DNA from: Flavobacterium urocaniciphilum
Lineage (GTDB): Bacteria; Bacteroidota; Bacteroidia; Flavobacteriales; Flavobacteriaceae
Assembly (NCBI RefSeq): GCF_900110615.1
Contig: NZ_FOEI01000007.1
Span: forward strand, 79,484-143,483
Length of the DNA: 64,000 nucleotides
Reading direction: 5' to 3'
Under the pieces are notes generated by a model. That model was not told the origin of the DNA, made no database searches, and was given only the letters and a program-made list of their open reading frames with translations. Below, one piece after another: positions 9,532-18,345 of this stretch; position 1 is the first letter of the stretch; every line of letters starts with the position of its first letter. Position numbers and translations under genes: made by a program.

Positions 9532-10797
9532 ATGTTTGCATTGGTCGATTGTAATAATTTCTATGTGTCTTGCGAGCGTGTTTTTCAACCTCAATTTCTC
9601 AATAAACCAGTAGTTGTTTTATCCAATAACGACGGTTGTATTATCTCTAGAAGTGACGAGGCAAAAGCACTCGGAATTGGTATGGGTGTACCCGAATTTA
9701 AAGTCCGAAATCTTATTGCAGAACATCAAATTGCTGTCTTTTCTTCTAATTATGCCTTGTACGGCGATTTAAGTAATCGTGTTATGGATGTGTTATCCGG
9801 TTTTACACCAGATATCGAAAATTATAGTATCGACGAAGCTTTTCTTAATTTTAAAAATACCAATATTACTCATTTTGAATCTTGTGGTTTGCAAATGAAA
9901 CAACGCATTCAAAAATGGATTGGTTTACCCGTTTGTGTTGGCTTTGCCGAAACAAAAGCTTTGAGTAAAATTGCCAATCGTATCGCTAAAAAATTTCAAG
10001 AACGAACAGGTGGTGTTTATGTTATCGATTCGGAGGAAAAACGAATCAAAGCGTTGAAATGGACCAAAATTGAAGATGTTTGGGGAATTGGGTATCAGTT
10101 ATCAAAAAAAATGAAGGCGTTCGGAATGACTACTGCCTATGATTTCACTTTACCTCATAACGAAAATTATATAGTTCGCACTATGGGTGTAGTGGGTAAA
10201 AGACTGCGTGCCGAATTATTAGGACAATCTGTATTGGATATTGAAAAAGCAGCTGAAGCTAAGAAAAATATTGCCGTAACGCGTACTTTTGAAAAACCCA
10301 TTTCCAGTTTAAACGATTTAAAAGAGCGTGTTTCTACTTTTGCCACTATTGCAGCTGAGAAGTTGCGACAACAAAAATCGTGCTGTAACGGGATTGTAAT
10401 ATATCTTAGAAAGGATAAATATAAAGCCGGAAACGAGCGTTATAACTTTTCCGTATACGAAGCATTGCCTTTTGCAACTCAATCTAGTATTACCTTAAGT
10501 ACAACGGCTGTTAAAATGGTAGAAAAACTTTTCCAGGCGGATGGAACTTATACCAAAGCGGGTATTTTTATTACTGAAATTATTCCGCAACAGCAAAAAC
10601 AATTCAATTTGTTCGTGGAAGAAAATCCAAAACACGAAAAATTAATGAAAGTGATGGACGACATCAGAAGGAAAACGGGCGAGCGTAAAATCCGACTCGG
10701 AAATCAAGACTTACAGCGTACTTGGAAAATGAAACAAAACTTTTTGTCTAAAAAATATACAACAGATCTAACAGAATTATTAGTTATCAAATGCTAA
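9532..10797 (+). CDS. umuC: Y-family DNA polymerase V catalytic subunit UmuC
   Basis: The 421-residue protein begins with the Y-family palm motif MFALVDCNNFYVSCERVF and has the second catalytic motif YSIDEAF (about residues 97-103), with the acidic residues for metal binding. The C-terminal part contains little-finger sequence and a DUF4113-like end (RLGNQDLQRTW). It performs error-prone translesion synthesis with processed UmuD. It overlaps umuD by 7 bp. The order umuC-umuD is the reverse of E. coli. Codon use is less A/T-biased than in the respiratory operon. Confidence 0.93.
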   Translation: MFALVDCNNFYVSCERVFQPQFLNKPVVVLSNNDGCIISRSDEAKALGIGMGVPEFKVRNLIAEHQIAVFSSNYALYGDLSNRVMDVLSGFTPDIENYSIDEAFLNFKNTNITHFESCGLQMKQRIQKWIGLPVCVGFAETKALSKIANRIAKKFQERTGGVYVIDSEEKRIKALKWTKIEDVWGIGYQLSKKMKAFGMTTAYDFTLPHNENYIVRTMGVVGKRLRAELLGQSVLDIEKAAEAKKNIAVTRTFEKPISSLNDLKERVSTFATIAAEKLRQQKSCCNGIVIYLRKDKYKAGNERYNFSVYEALPFATQSSITLSTTAVKMVEKLFQADGTYTKAGIFITEIIPQQQKQFNLFVEENPKHEKLMKVMDDIRRKTGERKIRLGNQDLQRTWKMKQNFLSKKYTTDLTELLVIKC

Positions 10798-11225
10798 AAC
10801 ATAATAAAATATCATTCTTTATACCAAATGGCGATTCAAAACTTGAAATGCCATACATTTCGAGTGGAATTAAAGCAGGTTTTCCTTCACCTGCTGCCGA
10901 TTTTGACGAAACCAGATTGAGTATTGATCAAATTGTAGTGAAAAATGCTACAGCAACTTTTTATGCTAAAGCGAGTGGTAATTCTATGAATGGCGCCGGA
11001 ATTGACGATGGCGATATTTTAGTTATCGATAAAAGTTTAGAACCTCAAGATGGTAAAATTGCCGTTTGTTTCATCGATGGAGAATTTACCGTGAAAAGAA
11101 TAAAAGTGCAAGAAAATAGTCTGTTATTATTACCTGAAAATCCTTCCTTCGAACCCATCGAAGTCACCCAAGAAAACAATTTTATTATTTGGGGAATTGT
11201 GACCTATGTGGTGAAAAAGATATAA
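10791..11225 (+). CDS. umuD: UmuD, LexA/S24-family self-cleaving translesion cofactor
   Basis: The 144-residue S24 peptidase-fold protein has the probable cleavage site Ala29-Gly30 (KAGFPSP), nucleophile Ser65 (SGNSM) and general base Lys102 (FTVKR). After RecA-stimulated autocleavage, family members form UmuD' and activate UmuC. The ATG lies inside the end of umuC, so the two are translationally coupled. The last 113 bp (11113-11225) recur at 15212-15324 with only synonymous changes, which shows that this locus has been rearranged. Confidence 0.92.
   Translation: MLKHNKISFFIPNGDSKLEMPYISSGIKAGFPSPAADFDETRLSIDQIVVKNATATFYAKASGNSMNGAGIDDGDILVIDKSLEPQDGKIAVCFIDGEFTVKRIKVQENSLLLLPENPSFEPIEVTQENNFIIWGIVTYVVKKI
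11113..11225 (+). repeat. Direct repeat copy A: 3' end of umuD
   Basis: This is the 113-bp 3' end of umuD (from about codon 109 to the TAA). It recurs in the same orientation at 15212-15324. By eye there are 11 differences, all synonymous: CTG/TTG, TTC/TTT, ATC/ATT, AAC/AAT, ATT/ATC, GGA/GGT, ATT/ATA, GTG/GTA, ACC/ACG, AAA/AAG and AAG/AAA. The pair brackets the 11226-15211 cassette. Confidence 0.93.
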
Positions 11226-11504
11226 AACTACATTTTTTATTCTAATATACTATTTTCTTGATTTATTTGATCTAATTGGGTTTTTATCCGATAATTAAAA
11301 TCATCTCAAATATTTGGATGGTTAAAAAACGAGATTTATAATTTTACGGGAAATCCGTAATGTATATATGTAAAATGATTTATTTTTGTATGATTTTTAT
11401 GACTTGAAAATGGTCTGTAATTCTTTGGAAATTGAGATAGAAATATCCAATTTAATTTTTTTAAAAAAATCATAGAAAAAAGTTTATTATTAATAAAACA
11501 TCAA

Positions 11505-11966
11505 ATGAAAAAAACAATTATTTTATTAGTTGTAATCTTATCATTATTATCCTGTTCAAAAAACGATGATAACCCACAAACAGAGTCGCAAGTAACTAAA
11601 AGTTGGGAAAACATTTTAGGGCCATGGAAGTTTACAAAACTGAAAAGAGCTGATGGCTCTGTAGTAGATTTTCAACCAGTTTGTGCTGGTAAAAGAGTAG
11701 TTATTGATTTTACAAATCAGCCTGGAGATAAGCAAATGACAGTTTATTTTTTTAACTCAACATGTGTTACAGATGATGAGGCTGTATTTTATAATCAGTT
11801 TTTAGAAAATGATACTTTTAATGCACAATCTTTACCAATGTTAGCTGGTGCTAAAATCACTTCATTAACCGAAAATTCTATGGAGATAATAGTGCCTTCT
11901 GGAACAAAAACTAGTGATTCATTTGTTGGTGAAGCTACTGGATATTCATTAGTGCGATTTCAATAA
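11505..11966 (+). CDS. Small lipoprotein, lipocalin-like size, unknown function
   Basis: The 153-residue protein has a lipoprotein signal ending LLSC (Cys17) followed by the acidic linker SKNDDN, common for surface or outer-membrane lipoproteins of Bacteroidota. The body is beta-rich with the segment WENILGPWKFTKLKRADGS, reminiscent of lipocalin-like lipoproteins, but I cannot assign a family. Two cysteines (CAGKR and NSTCVT) may form a disulfide. It lies 6 bp before the large surface protein gene, and both are in the cassette bounded by the umuD tail repeats. A TATTTTTG box at 11381 could serve as promoter, about 115 bp upstream. Confidence 0.75.
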   Translation: MKKTIILLVVILSLLSCSKNDDNPQTESQVTKSWENILGPWKFTKLKRADGSVVDFQPVCAGKRVVIDFTNQPGDKQMTVYFFNSTCVTDDEAVFYNQFLENDTFNAQSLPMLAGAKITSLTENSMEIIVPSGTKTSDSFVGEATGYSLVRFQ

Positions 11967-11972
11967 AGTTTA

Positions 11973-14900
11973 ATGAAAAACTATTGTAGTTTTATAATAT
12001 GTTTTATTTCTATGTTGGCTTTTCCTCAGGGAGAAGCCAATTTTTGGTATTTTGGTAATAAGGCAGGAATTTCTTTCGCCAGTGGTTCACCAGTTGCAGT
12101 AACGGATGGCTCACTTATTACTGGAGAAGGATGCGCCACATTATCAAATGCTGCAGGACAATTACTTTTTTATACTGATGGAAGAACAGTTTATAATAGA
12201 AACCATCAAGTAATGCCTAACGGAACTGGATTATTAGGTCATGATTCTTCTACTCAATCTGGAACTATAGTTCAAGTACCAGGATCAACAAATTTATTTT
12301 ATGTATTTACTTTAGATAGAGAAACACAAATCAATGGATTTTGTTATTCCATAATTGATTTATCATTAGATGGTGGTTTAGGAGCTGTTACTGCAAATAA
12401 GAATGTTTTAGTTTATTCACCAACTTGTGAAAAAATTGCAGTAGTAAAACATGCTAATAATACAGATTATTGGATAGTTACACACGGTTGGAATAATAAT
12501 AGTTTTAATACATACTTACTAACGTCTACTGGTTTGAATGCAACTCCAGTAGTAAGTAATGTTGGACATACTGCGTTACAAAATGGAAGTAATGTTACAG
12601 ATTCACAAGGGGCAATGAAAATTGCAGCTAATGGTTCAAAATTAGCAATTTGTTATGCGAACTCAAATGTTTCAACCTTAGAATTATTAGATTTTAATAA
12701 TGCTACTGGTCAGTTATCAAATGCACAAGTATTATTGTCAGATTCTGAAAGATATTATGGTGTTGAGTTCTCACCAAGTAATTCGTTATTGTACGTTAGT
12801 TCAGGTTCAAACGGTAATGTTTATCAACTTGATTTGAATGCTTCTAATATAACAGCATCAAAAACGACTATTTACAACAATACATCTGGTGCTCATTATC
12901 CAAGGTCTTTACAGTTGGGACCAGATATGAAAATTTATTTGGCAATGTCTAATGAAAATTTTTTAAGTTCTATAAATACACCTGATGTAATTGGTACAAG
13001 TTGTAATTTTACTTTGAATAGTGTTAATCTCAATGGAAAAATTTGTTATTCGGGATTACCTGTATTTAATCAATCTTTCTTTTTTACACCAGCCATTCAA
13101 TTTAACAATTCCTGTGAAGGTGATACAGTTGATTTTAGTTTCAGTTCCAATCAAACTATTTTATCTGCCAATTGGAATTTTGGTGATGGTAACATATCTA
13201 ATGCTATAAGTCCAACACATATTTATACAAATGCTGGAACTTATCCAGTAACTGTAACTATTACAACTCCACAAGGAACTGGAAGTAATAATAGAGATAT
13301 AACAATTTATCCAAGACCAGTTTTAACAAAAAATGTTGTAACCTTAAAACAATGCGACGATAATAATGATGGCTTTAGTGCATTTAATCTAAAAGAAGCA
13401 GAAGGTTTATTTGTAGCCAATACAACAGGATTAACTTTTACTTATTTTGAGAATGCTATAGATGCTCAAAACGACAATACAATAGTCGGAATAACAAATC
13501 CAATCACTTATACTAATCAGATTGTGAGTAATGATGTGGTTTATGTTCGTATAGAAAATACAAATGGTTGTTACAGAGTAGGACAATTGAATTTAAATGT
13601 TTCTACAACTTCAATTCCATCTAGTTTTCAAAAAGTTTTTACTGTTTGTGATGATGTTTTGTCAGGTTCAAACACGGACGGAATTGCTACTTTTGATTTT
13701 AGTAGTGTTACTTCAGAAATTCAAGCTTTGTATCCAGTTGGGCAGTTGTTAACTATTAAATACTACAAAAATCAAGCAGATGCTTTAGCAGAGCAAAATG
13801 CAATTACAAATATTTCTAATTACACCAATATTGGTTATCCAAATGCACAAAATATTTATATTCGAGTGGATAGTCAAGTTAATAATGAATGTTTAGGTTT
13901 AGGTCATCATATTACGTTGAATGTAGAGCAAATTCCATTTATTGAAAATAAAATTATCCGAAATTGTGATGATAATCATGATGGTCTTTTCGGTTTCGAT
14001 ACCAATAATTTACAAACCACTTTACTAAATGGTTTAACAAATGTAACAGTTAGTTACAAAGATCAGAATGGAAACCCATTGCCAAGTCCGTTACCAAATC
14101 CGTTTGTAACAACTACACAAACTATTACGGCTAGAGCAACAAATAATACAACAACTGCATGTTATGATGAGGCAACCATTCAATTCATAGTCGACGATTT
14201 ACCAGAAGCTTTTCCAATTGCAGCAACTTTAACGACAGCATGTGATGATGAAGTAGACCCGCTTTCTCAAGATGGATTATTTCCTTTTGATACAAGCACA
14301 TTTCAAGCAACAATTTTAGGTTCACAAACTGGAATGATTGTTAAGTATTATGATGTAAGTGGAAATGTATTACCAAGTCCATTACCAAATCCGTTTTCTA
14401 CTGCTTCACAAATCATATCTGTTGAAGTAATTAATCCGACAAATACAGCATGTAAAGCGACTTCAAGTATTCCATTTGTAGTAAAACCAACTCCTAGAAT
14501 AAATACAACTGGTTCAGAATTAGTTTGTAGTAATAATCCAAATTTTGTAAAAGTTATAGATGCAGGTTTACAAGATTTTTCAACAATAAACGATTTTACC
14601 TATCAATGGTTTTTAGATGGAAATTTATTAACTGGAGAAACAAATTATGATTTAACGATAAATACAGAAGGGATTTACACTGTTGTAGTTACCAATGCCC
14701 AAAACTGTGTAAAAACAAGAACTATTACTGTAACAGCATCAAATATTGCAACCATTGAAAATATTGTAATTAATGATTTATCTGATAATAATTCGATAAT
14801 AGTAAATGTTAGTGGTTCTGGAGATTATGAATATAGTTTAGACGGAATTAATTATCAAATCAGTAATATCTTTTATAATGTAGAATCTGGAACGTACACG

Positions 14901-15218
14901 GTTTATGTAAAAGATAATAACGGTTGTGGAATTGCTCAGAAAGATATTAGCTTACTTGGAATTCCAAACTATTTCACACCAAATGGTGATGGCTATAATG
15001 ACTATTGGAACATAAAAGGCGTTAGTAATTCTTATAACACTAAAACTACAATTCATATTTTTGATAGATATGGAAAGTTGTTAAAACAAATTTCACCACT
15101 TTCTACAGGTTGGGATGGTACTTATAATAATAAAATAATGCCTTCTTCTGATTATTGGTATGTTATTAATTTAGAGGATGGTAGAATTTTTAAAGGGCAT
15201 TTTACTTTAAAAAAATAG
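11973..15218 (+). CDS. Large T9SS-exported surface protein with PKD domain and gliding-type C-terminal domain
   Basis: The 1081-residue protein begins with a signal peptide (about 1-18). An N-terminal region of about 350 residues looks like a beta-propeller-type fold (WYFGNKAGISF, LLDFNNATGQLS, DLNASN). A PKD domain follows at about 385-450 (WNFGDGNIS, HIYTNAGTYPVTVTI). Then come four Cys-Asp-Asp modules beginning near CDDNNDG, CDDVLSG, CDDNHDG and CDDEVDP. The last 90 residues match the gliding motility-associated or type B sorting domain, with YFTPNGDGYNDYW, IFDRYGKLL and WDGTYN. Such proteins are secreted by the type IX system (see sprA) and anchored at the cell surface. The binding target is unknown. 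Its stop codon coincides with the start of umuD repeat copy B. Confidence 0.88.
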   Translation: MKNYCSFIICFISMLAFPQGEANFWYFGNKAGISFASGSPVAVTDGSLITGEGCATLSNAAGQLLFYTDGRTVYNRNHQVMPNGTGLLGHDSSTQSGTIVQVPGSTNLFYVFTLDRETQINGFCYSIIDLSLDGGLGAVTANKNVLVYSPTCEKIAVVKHANNTDYWIVTHGWNNNSFNTYLLTSTGLNATPVVSNVGHTALQNGSNVTDSQGAMKIAANGSKLAICYANSNVSTLELLDFNNATGQLSNAQVLLSDSERYYGVEFSPSNSLLYVSSGSNGNVYQLDLNASNITASKTTIYNNTSGAHYPRSLQLGPDMKIYLAMSNENFLSSINTPDVIGTSCNFTLNSVNLNGKICYSGLPVFNQSFFFTPAIQFNNSCEGDTVDFSFSSNQTILSANWNFGDGNISNAISPTHIYTNAGTYPVTVTITTPQGTGSNNRDITIYPRPVLTKNVVTLKQCDDNNDGFSAFNLKEAEGLFVANTTGLTFTYFENAIDAQNDNTIVGITNPITYTNQIVSNDVVYVRIENTNGCYRVGQLNLNVSTTSIPSSFQKVFTVCDDVLSGSNTDGIATFDFSSVTSEIQALYPVGQLLTIKYYKNQADALAEQNAITNISNYTNIGYPNAQNIYIRVDSQVNNECLGLGHHITLNVEQIPFIENKIIRNCDDNHDGLFGFDTNNLQTTLLNGLTNVTVSYKDQNGNPLPSPLPNPFVTTTQTITARATNNTTTACYDEATIQFIVDDLPEAFPIAATLTTACDDEVDPLSQDGLFPFDTSTFQATILGSQTGMIVKYYDVSGNVLPSPLPNPFSTASQIISVEVINPTNTACKATSSIPFVVKPTPRINTTGSELVCSNNPNFVKVIDAGLQDFSTINDFTYQWFLDGNLLTGETNYDLTINTEGIYTVVVTNAQNCVKTRTITVTASNIATIENIVINDLSDNNSIIVNVSGSGDYEYSLDGINYQISNIFYNVESGTYTVYVKDNNGCGIAQKDISLLGIPNYFTPNGDGYNDYWNIKGVSNSYNTKTTIHIFDRYGKLLKQISPLSTGWDGTYNNKIMPSSDYWYVINLEDGRIFKGHFTLKK

Positions 15219-15324
15219 TTTGTTATTATTACCTGAAAATCCTTCCTTTGAACCCATTGAAGTCACCCAAGAAAATAATTTTATCATTTGGGGTATAGTA
15301 ACGTATGTGGTGAAGAAAATATAA
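15212..15324 (+). repeat. Direct repeat copy B: orphan 3' end of umuD (pseudogene fragment)
   Basis: This copy encodes SLLLLPENPSFEPIEV and continues to the same final residues and TAA as UmuD, but has no 5' part. Eleven base differences from copy A (11113-11225) are all synonymous, so this tail diverged while part of a working umuD and was then cut off. It begins at the stop codon of the surface protein gene. Confidence 0.93.
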
Positions 15325-15361
15325 GATTTGGGTATATCAAGAATAATTAAAGCCCTAATAT

Positions 15362-15412
15362 GCTTTCGCTGCGCAAAGTCTCCCGACTTTGAGCTATTGT
15401 TAAAATCTAAAA
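15362..15412. repeat. Short element with G/C-rich palindrome core at the mgtE 3' end
   Basis: Bases 15368-15394 carry the same 27-base sequence (core CAAAGTCTCCCGACTTTG) found in the two 183-bp repeats at 46877 and 47773. The 51-bp segment is bracketed by the 9-bp direct repeat CCCTAATAT (15353-15361 and 15413-15421). The inner copy forms the last codons of mgtE. The duplication resembles a target-site duplication, which suggests insertion at the mgtE stop. Confidence 0.65.
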
Positions 15413-16759
15413 CCCTAATATCGCCTTTGCAATAGAAAAGTAAATCAAAATACCCATAATGTCATTACTAGTCGTGATAAACGGACCAGTAGCTAAAGCA
15501 GGGTCAATGCCGTATTTGTCTAAAACAATTGGAATAAAGGTTCCAATTAAAGAGGCAAAGATAATAACGCTTAATAAAGCAATAGAAACCGTTATGCCAA
15601 TATTGTAGTCGAAACCAAAAAGAAAATGACTCACAATGATTAAAATGGCTGATAAGAAAGCACCATTCATTAAACTTAATGAGAATTCTTTAATCAAACG
15701 ATTAAATAAACTTCCAGTAATGGTATTGTTTGCTAAACCTTGAACGATAATCGCACTCGATTGAACGCCAACATTTCCACCCATCGCCGCAATTAACGGA
15801 GTAAATAAAAATAAAGTGGCATGTTTTTCCATTGCAGGTTCAAAAATTCCCAATACACGAACCGAAATAAAACCACCAAATAAAGCCAAAACTAACCAAG
15901 GTAAACGCGCTTTCGTTAATTCTAAGATGCTGTCATCTGCCTCAACGTCTTGCGAGATACCGGCTGCTAACTGGTAATCTTTATCGGCTTCTTCTTTAAT
16001 AATATCAATAATGTCATCAATGGTAACTCTTCCTACTAATCGGTCTAATTCATCAATTACAGGAATCGCTTCCAAGTCGTACTTTTGCATAATTCGCGCC
16101 ACTTCTACGTCTTTGGTGTCTACACGAACGTAGTCTACTTTTTTGATATAAACGTCGCTAATTGGTGTTTTAGTAGAAGTAGTTAATAAATCTTTTAAAG
16201 ACAACCTTCCTTTTAAGCGATCTTCATCATCCACAACATAAATAGAATGTACACGAGTAACGTTTTCGGCTTGGTGACGCATTTCTTTCACACAAGTTAA
16301 AACATTCCAATTTTCGTTCACTTTTACCAACTCTTTTGCCATAATACCACCGGCAGTATTTTCGTCGTAACGTAAAAGGTCAACAATATCTTTCGCATGC
16401 TCAACGTCTTCTAATTCCGAAATTACTTGCGCTTTTTTCGATTGCGGTAATTCGGCAATAATGTCGGCAGCATCATCGGTATCTAATTCGTCAAGCTCTT
16501 CTGCGATTTCTTTTGCAGATAAACTTCTAAGGATGGTTTCACGAACTTCATCGTCTAGTTCAAGAAGGATTTCAGCTGTAATTTCTGAATTTAATATGTT
16601 GAAAACATAAATGGCTTGAGAAGGCTCTAAGTCATTCATAATTTCAGCAATATCGGCAAAGTGAATATCTTGTAATAGGGATTCTAATTCAGTGATATTA
16701 TTTTGCTGAATTAAACCTTCTATTTTTTCGATAAATTCTTTACTGATTTTAAACTCCAT
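15407..16759 (-). CDS. mgtE: Magnesium transporter MgtE
   Basis: The 450-residue protein has the MgtE order: an acidic N-terminal superhelical domain (about 10-130), two CBS motifs (about 135-255, e.g. [13 protein letters not shown] and [12 protein letters not shown]), a connecting helix, and five C-terminal membrane helices (about 285-450). The segment [14 protein letters not shown] starts the membrane domain. It is a Mg2+ channel gated by cytosolic Mg2+ through the N and CBS domains. The start codon overlaps the ksgA end by 11 bp, so the two are probably co-transcribed. The C-terminus abuts a short inserted repeat (15362-15412). Confidence 0.94.
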   Translation of the reverse strand: MEFKISKEFIEKIEGLIQQNNITELESLLQDIHFADIAEIMNDLEPSQAIYVFNILNSEITAEILLELDDEVRETILRSLSAKEIAEELDELDTDDAADIIAELPQSKKAQVISELEDVEHAKDIVDLLRYDENTAGGIMAKELVKVNENWNVLTCVKEMRHQAENVTRVHSIYVVDDEDRLKGRLSLKDLLTTSTKTPISDVYIKKVDYVRVDTKDVEVARIMQKYDLEAIPVIDELDRLVGRVTIDDIIDIIKEEADKDYQLAAGISQDVEADDSILELTKARLPWLVLALFGGFISVRVLGIFEPAMEKHATLFLFTPLIAAMGGNVGVQSSAIIVQGLANNTITGSLFNRLIKEFSLSLMNGAFLSAILIIVSHFLFGFDYNIGITVSIALLSVIIFASLIGTFIPIVLDKYGIDPALATGPFITTSNDIMGILIYFSIAKAILGF

Positions 16760-17525
16760 CGGCAGCTATTTTTTTGGTTAAAGAAATAAATTCTTCTACA
16801 GATAATTGTTCTGGTCTTAATGCAAAGATAGTATCTTCTTGTAATTTATCCGATAAATTTAAACTTTTTAAGCTATTTCTTAATGTTTTTCTTCTTTGCT
16901 GAAAGGCTGTTTTTACTACTGTGAAAAGTAATTTTTCATCACATTCCAATTTGTAGTTTTCTTTACGAATCATTCGCATTACACCACTATCTACTTTTGG
17001 TGGCGGATTGAAAACCGTTGGTGGAACCGTAAATAAATATTCTACATCGTAAAAAGCTTGAGCTAAAACCGATAAAATTCCATACACTTTGCTGCCTTTT
17101 TTAGAGCAAATTCGTTCGGCAACTTCTTTTTGAAACATTCCTGAAAATTCCGGAACAAAATCTCGAAGCTCTAATGTTTTAAACACAATTTGTGTAGAAA
17201 TATTATAAGGGAAATTTCCAATAATTGCAAATTGCTCTTGATTAAAAGCCGTTTGCCAATCGTGTTTTAAGAAATCTAAAGAGAAAATATTTTTAGCTAA
17301 TTTTAAATAATGAACTTGTAAATATTCTACCGATTCTTTGTCAATTTCCGCTACAAAAGTTTCGTATGGTTTTTCTAATAAATATTTGGTTAAAACCCCC
17401 ATTCCTGGACCAATTTCCAATACTTTATTATAGTTAGTACCAATTAACGAATCGGCAATTTGTTGCGCAATACTTTCATCGGTAAGAAAATGTTGACCTA
17501 AATGTTTTTTGGCTTTAACTGACAT
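16749..17525 (-). CDS. ksgA: 16S rRNA (adenine1518/1519-N6)-dimethyltransferase KsgA/RsmA
   Basis: The 258-residue protein begins with [11 protein letters not shown], the typical KsgA start. It has SAM motif [16 protein letters not shown] (about 36-50) and the catalytic NFPYN motif at 104-108. It dimethylates two adjacent adenines near the 3' end of 16S rRNA during small-subunit maturation. Length is typical of the family. It lies upstream of mgtE with an 11-bp overlap. Confidence 0.95.
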   Translation of the reverse strand: MSVKAKKHLGQHFLTDESIAQQIADSLIGTNYNKVLEIGPGMGVLTKYLLEKPYETFVAEIDKESVEYLQVHYLKLAKNIFSLDFLKHDWQTAFNQEQFAIIGNFPYNISTQIVFKTLELRDFVPEFSGMFQKEVAERICSKKGSKVYGILSVLAQAFYDVEYLFTVPPTVFNPPPKVDSGVMRMIRKENYKLECDEKLLFTVVKTAFQQRRKTLRNSLKSLNLSDKLQEDTIFALRPEQLSVEEFISLTKKIAADGV

Positions 17526-17574
17526 ATGTTTTATTTATAAATATTTTTAAATCTCAAATTCCAAATTCAAATTC

Positions 17575-17612
17575 GTAAATCTGTCACACTGAGCTTGTCG
17601 AAGTGTTACATC
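17575..17612. repeat. Dispersed intergenic repeat (CTGAGCTTGTCGAAG type)
   Basis: CACTGAGCTTGTCGAAGTG near 17586-17604 is an imperfect palindrome in the ksgA upstream gap. A related form, CCTGAGTTTGTCGAAGG, is near 52435-52451. Such short elements are scattered in many bacterial genomes; the function is unknown. Confidence 0.55.
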
Positions 17613-17642
17613 GTAAATCCGAAATCGTAATTCGTAAATCAA

Positions 17643-17969
17643 CTAGTTTTCGTTTCCAAAAAACTCGTCCATAACTTGTAATTCTGTTCTAAAAGCAAGC
17701 ATCTTATCGCCAAATAAACGCAATCCTTCTTCTCTCAATTTCGGTGCGTACGTATTGTAATAATCTTGAAGTTTATCGTTGTTATGCGCAAAATACTGAA
17801 TAGAATAGGTAGTTCCACCCATTTCTTCTTCCACTAAAACTTTTATTAACTTCGCTTTATAAAAACAACCAGTTGCTAAAACTTCATCAATATGTTTTGT
17901 TTTCAACCAATTTAACCATTGGTCATGAACGCTTTCATCAATATTTATAGTAACATTGTAGATAATCAT
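17643..17969 (-). CDS. DUF4286 family protein
   Basis: The 108-residue soluble protein begins MIIYNVTINIDESVHDQWL and has the compact antibody-monooxygenase-like layout of DUF4286 proteins. The biochemical role is unknown. The start follows a TATCTTTG box (17984-17991, minus strand) by about 14 bases. It is the first gene of the minus-strand group with ksgA and mgtE, but the 117-bp gap to ksgA contains repeats, so co-transcription is uncertain. Confidence 0.8.
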   Translation of the reverse strand: MIIYNVTINIDESVHDQWLNWLKTKHIDEVLATGCFYKAKLIKVLVEEEMGGTTYSIQYFAHNNDKLQDYYNTYAPKLREEGLRLFGDKMLAFRTELQVMDEFFGNEN

Positions 17970-18345
17970 ATAGTATTTTTTTACAAAGATACTTTTTAAA
18001 TCTCAAAGTTCCATATCAATACAAATTTCAATAAAAATCAGTAAGAATTAATTTTAATTTGGGCGTGCCCTTTCAGGTCGGGCTTCCGTTCCCGCTTTTT
18101 TTGTTTCGAAAAATCTTCACAAAAAAGAGCTCCACTTCAACCCTCACGCAAGAATCCGTTTTTCAATATCAATGTCAATATCAATGAAAAATTGAAAATA
18201 CAATTTTTTTAAATGAACTTTTCCAAGCGAAGCGTCTTTATTTGAAAAATACCCATGTGTTTAAAAACTTATCTGACTTATATGTTTCCACAAAAAAACT
18301 TCCTACTTCCAACTTCCAACTTCTAACTTTATCTATATTTGTAAC
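17970..18345. other. Gene-free interval with a G/C-rich conserved-looking island
   Basis: This 376-bp interval holds three things. A minus-strand promoter box (CAAAGATA, 17984-17991) serves the DUF4286 gene. An unusually G/C-rich block runs from about 18058 to 18165, starting GGGCGTGCCC and including GGTCGGGC and GAGCTCCACTTC. A TTCC-rich stretch (18298-18326, CTTCCAACTTCCAACTTC) precedes the ruvB promoter. No plausible gene was found. The G/C-rich block stands out against surrounding sequence rich in A and T and may be a repeat or RNA-coding element. Confidence 0.6.
18334..18341 (+). promoter_or_regulatory. -7 promoter box for ruvB
   Basis: TATATTTG fits TAnnTTTG. The ruvB ATG is four bases further on (18346), so the transcript is predicted to be leaderless or nearly so. 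Confidence 0.6.

Noticed and set aside
11226..11504. A gene in the gap between umuD and the lipoprotein
   Set aside because: All frames are interrupted; only a TATTTTTG box and a short ACGG/CCGT hairpin near 11345 are visible.
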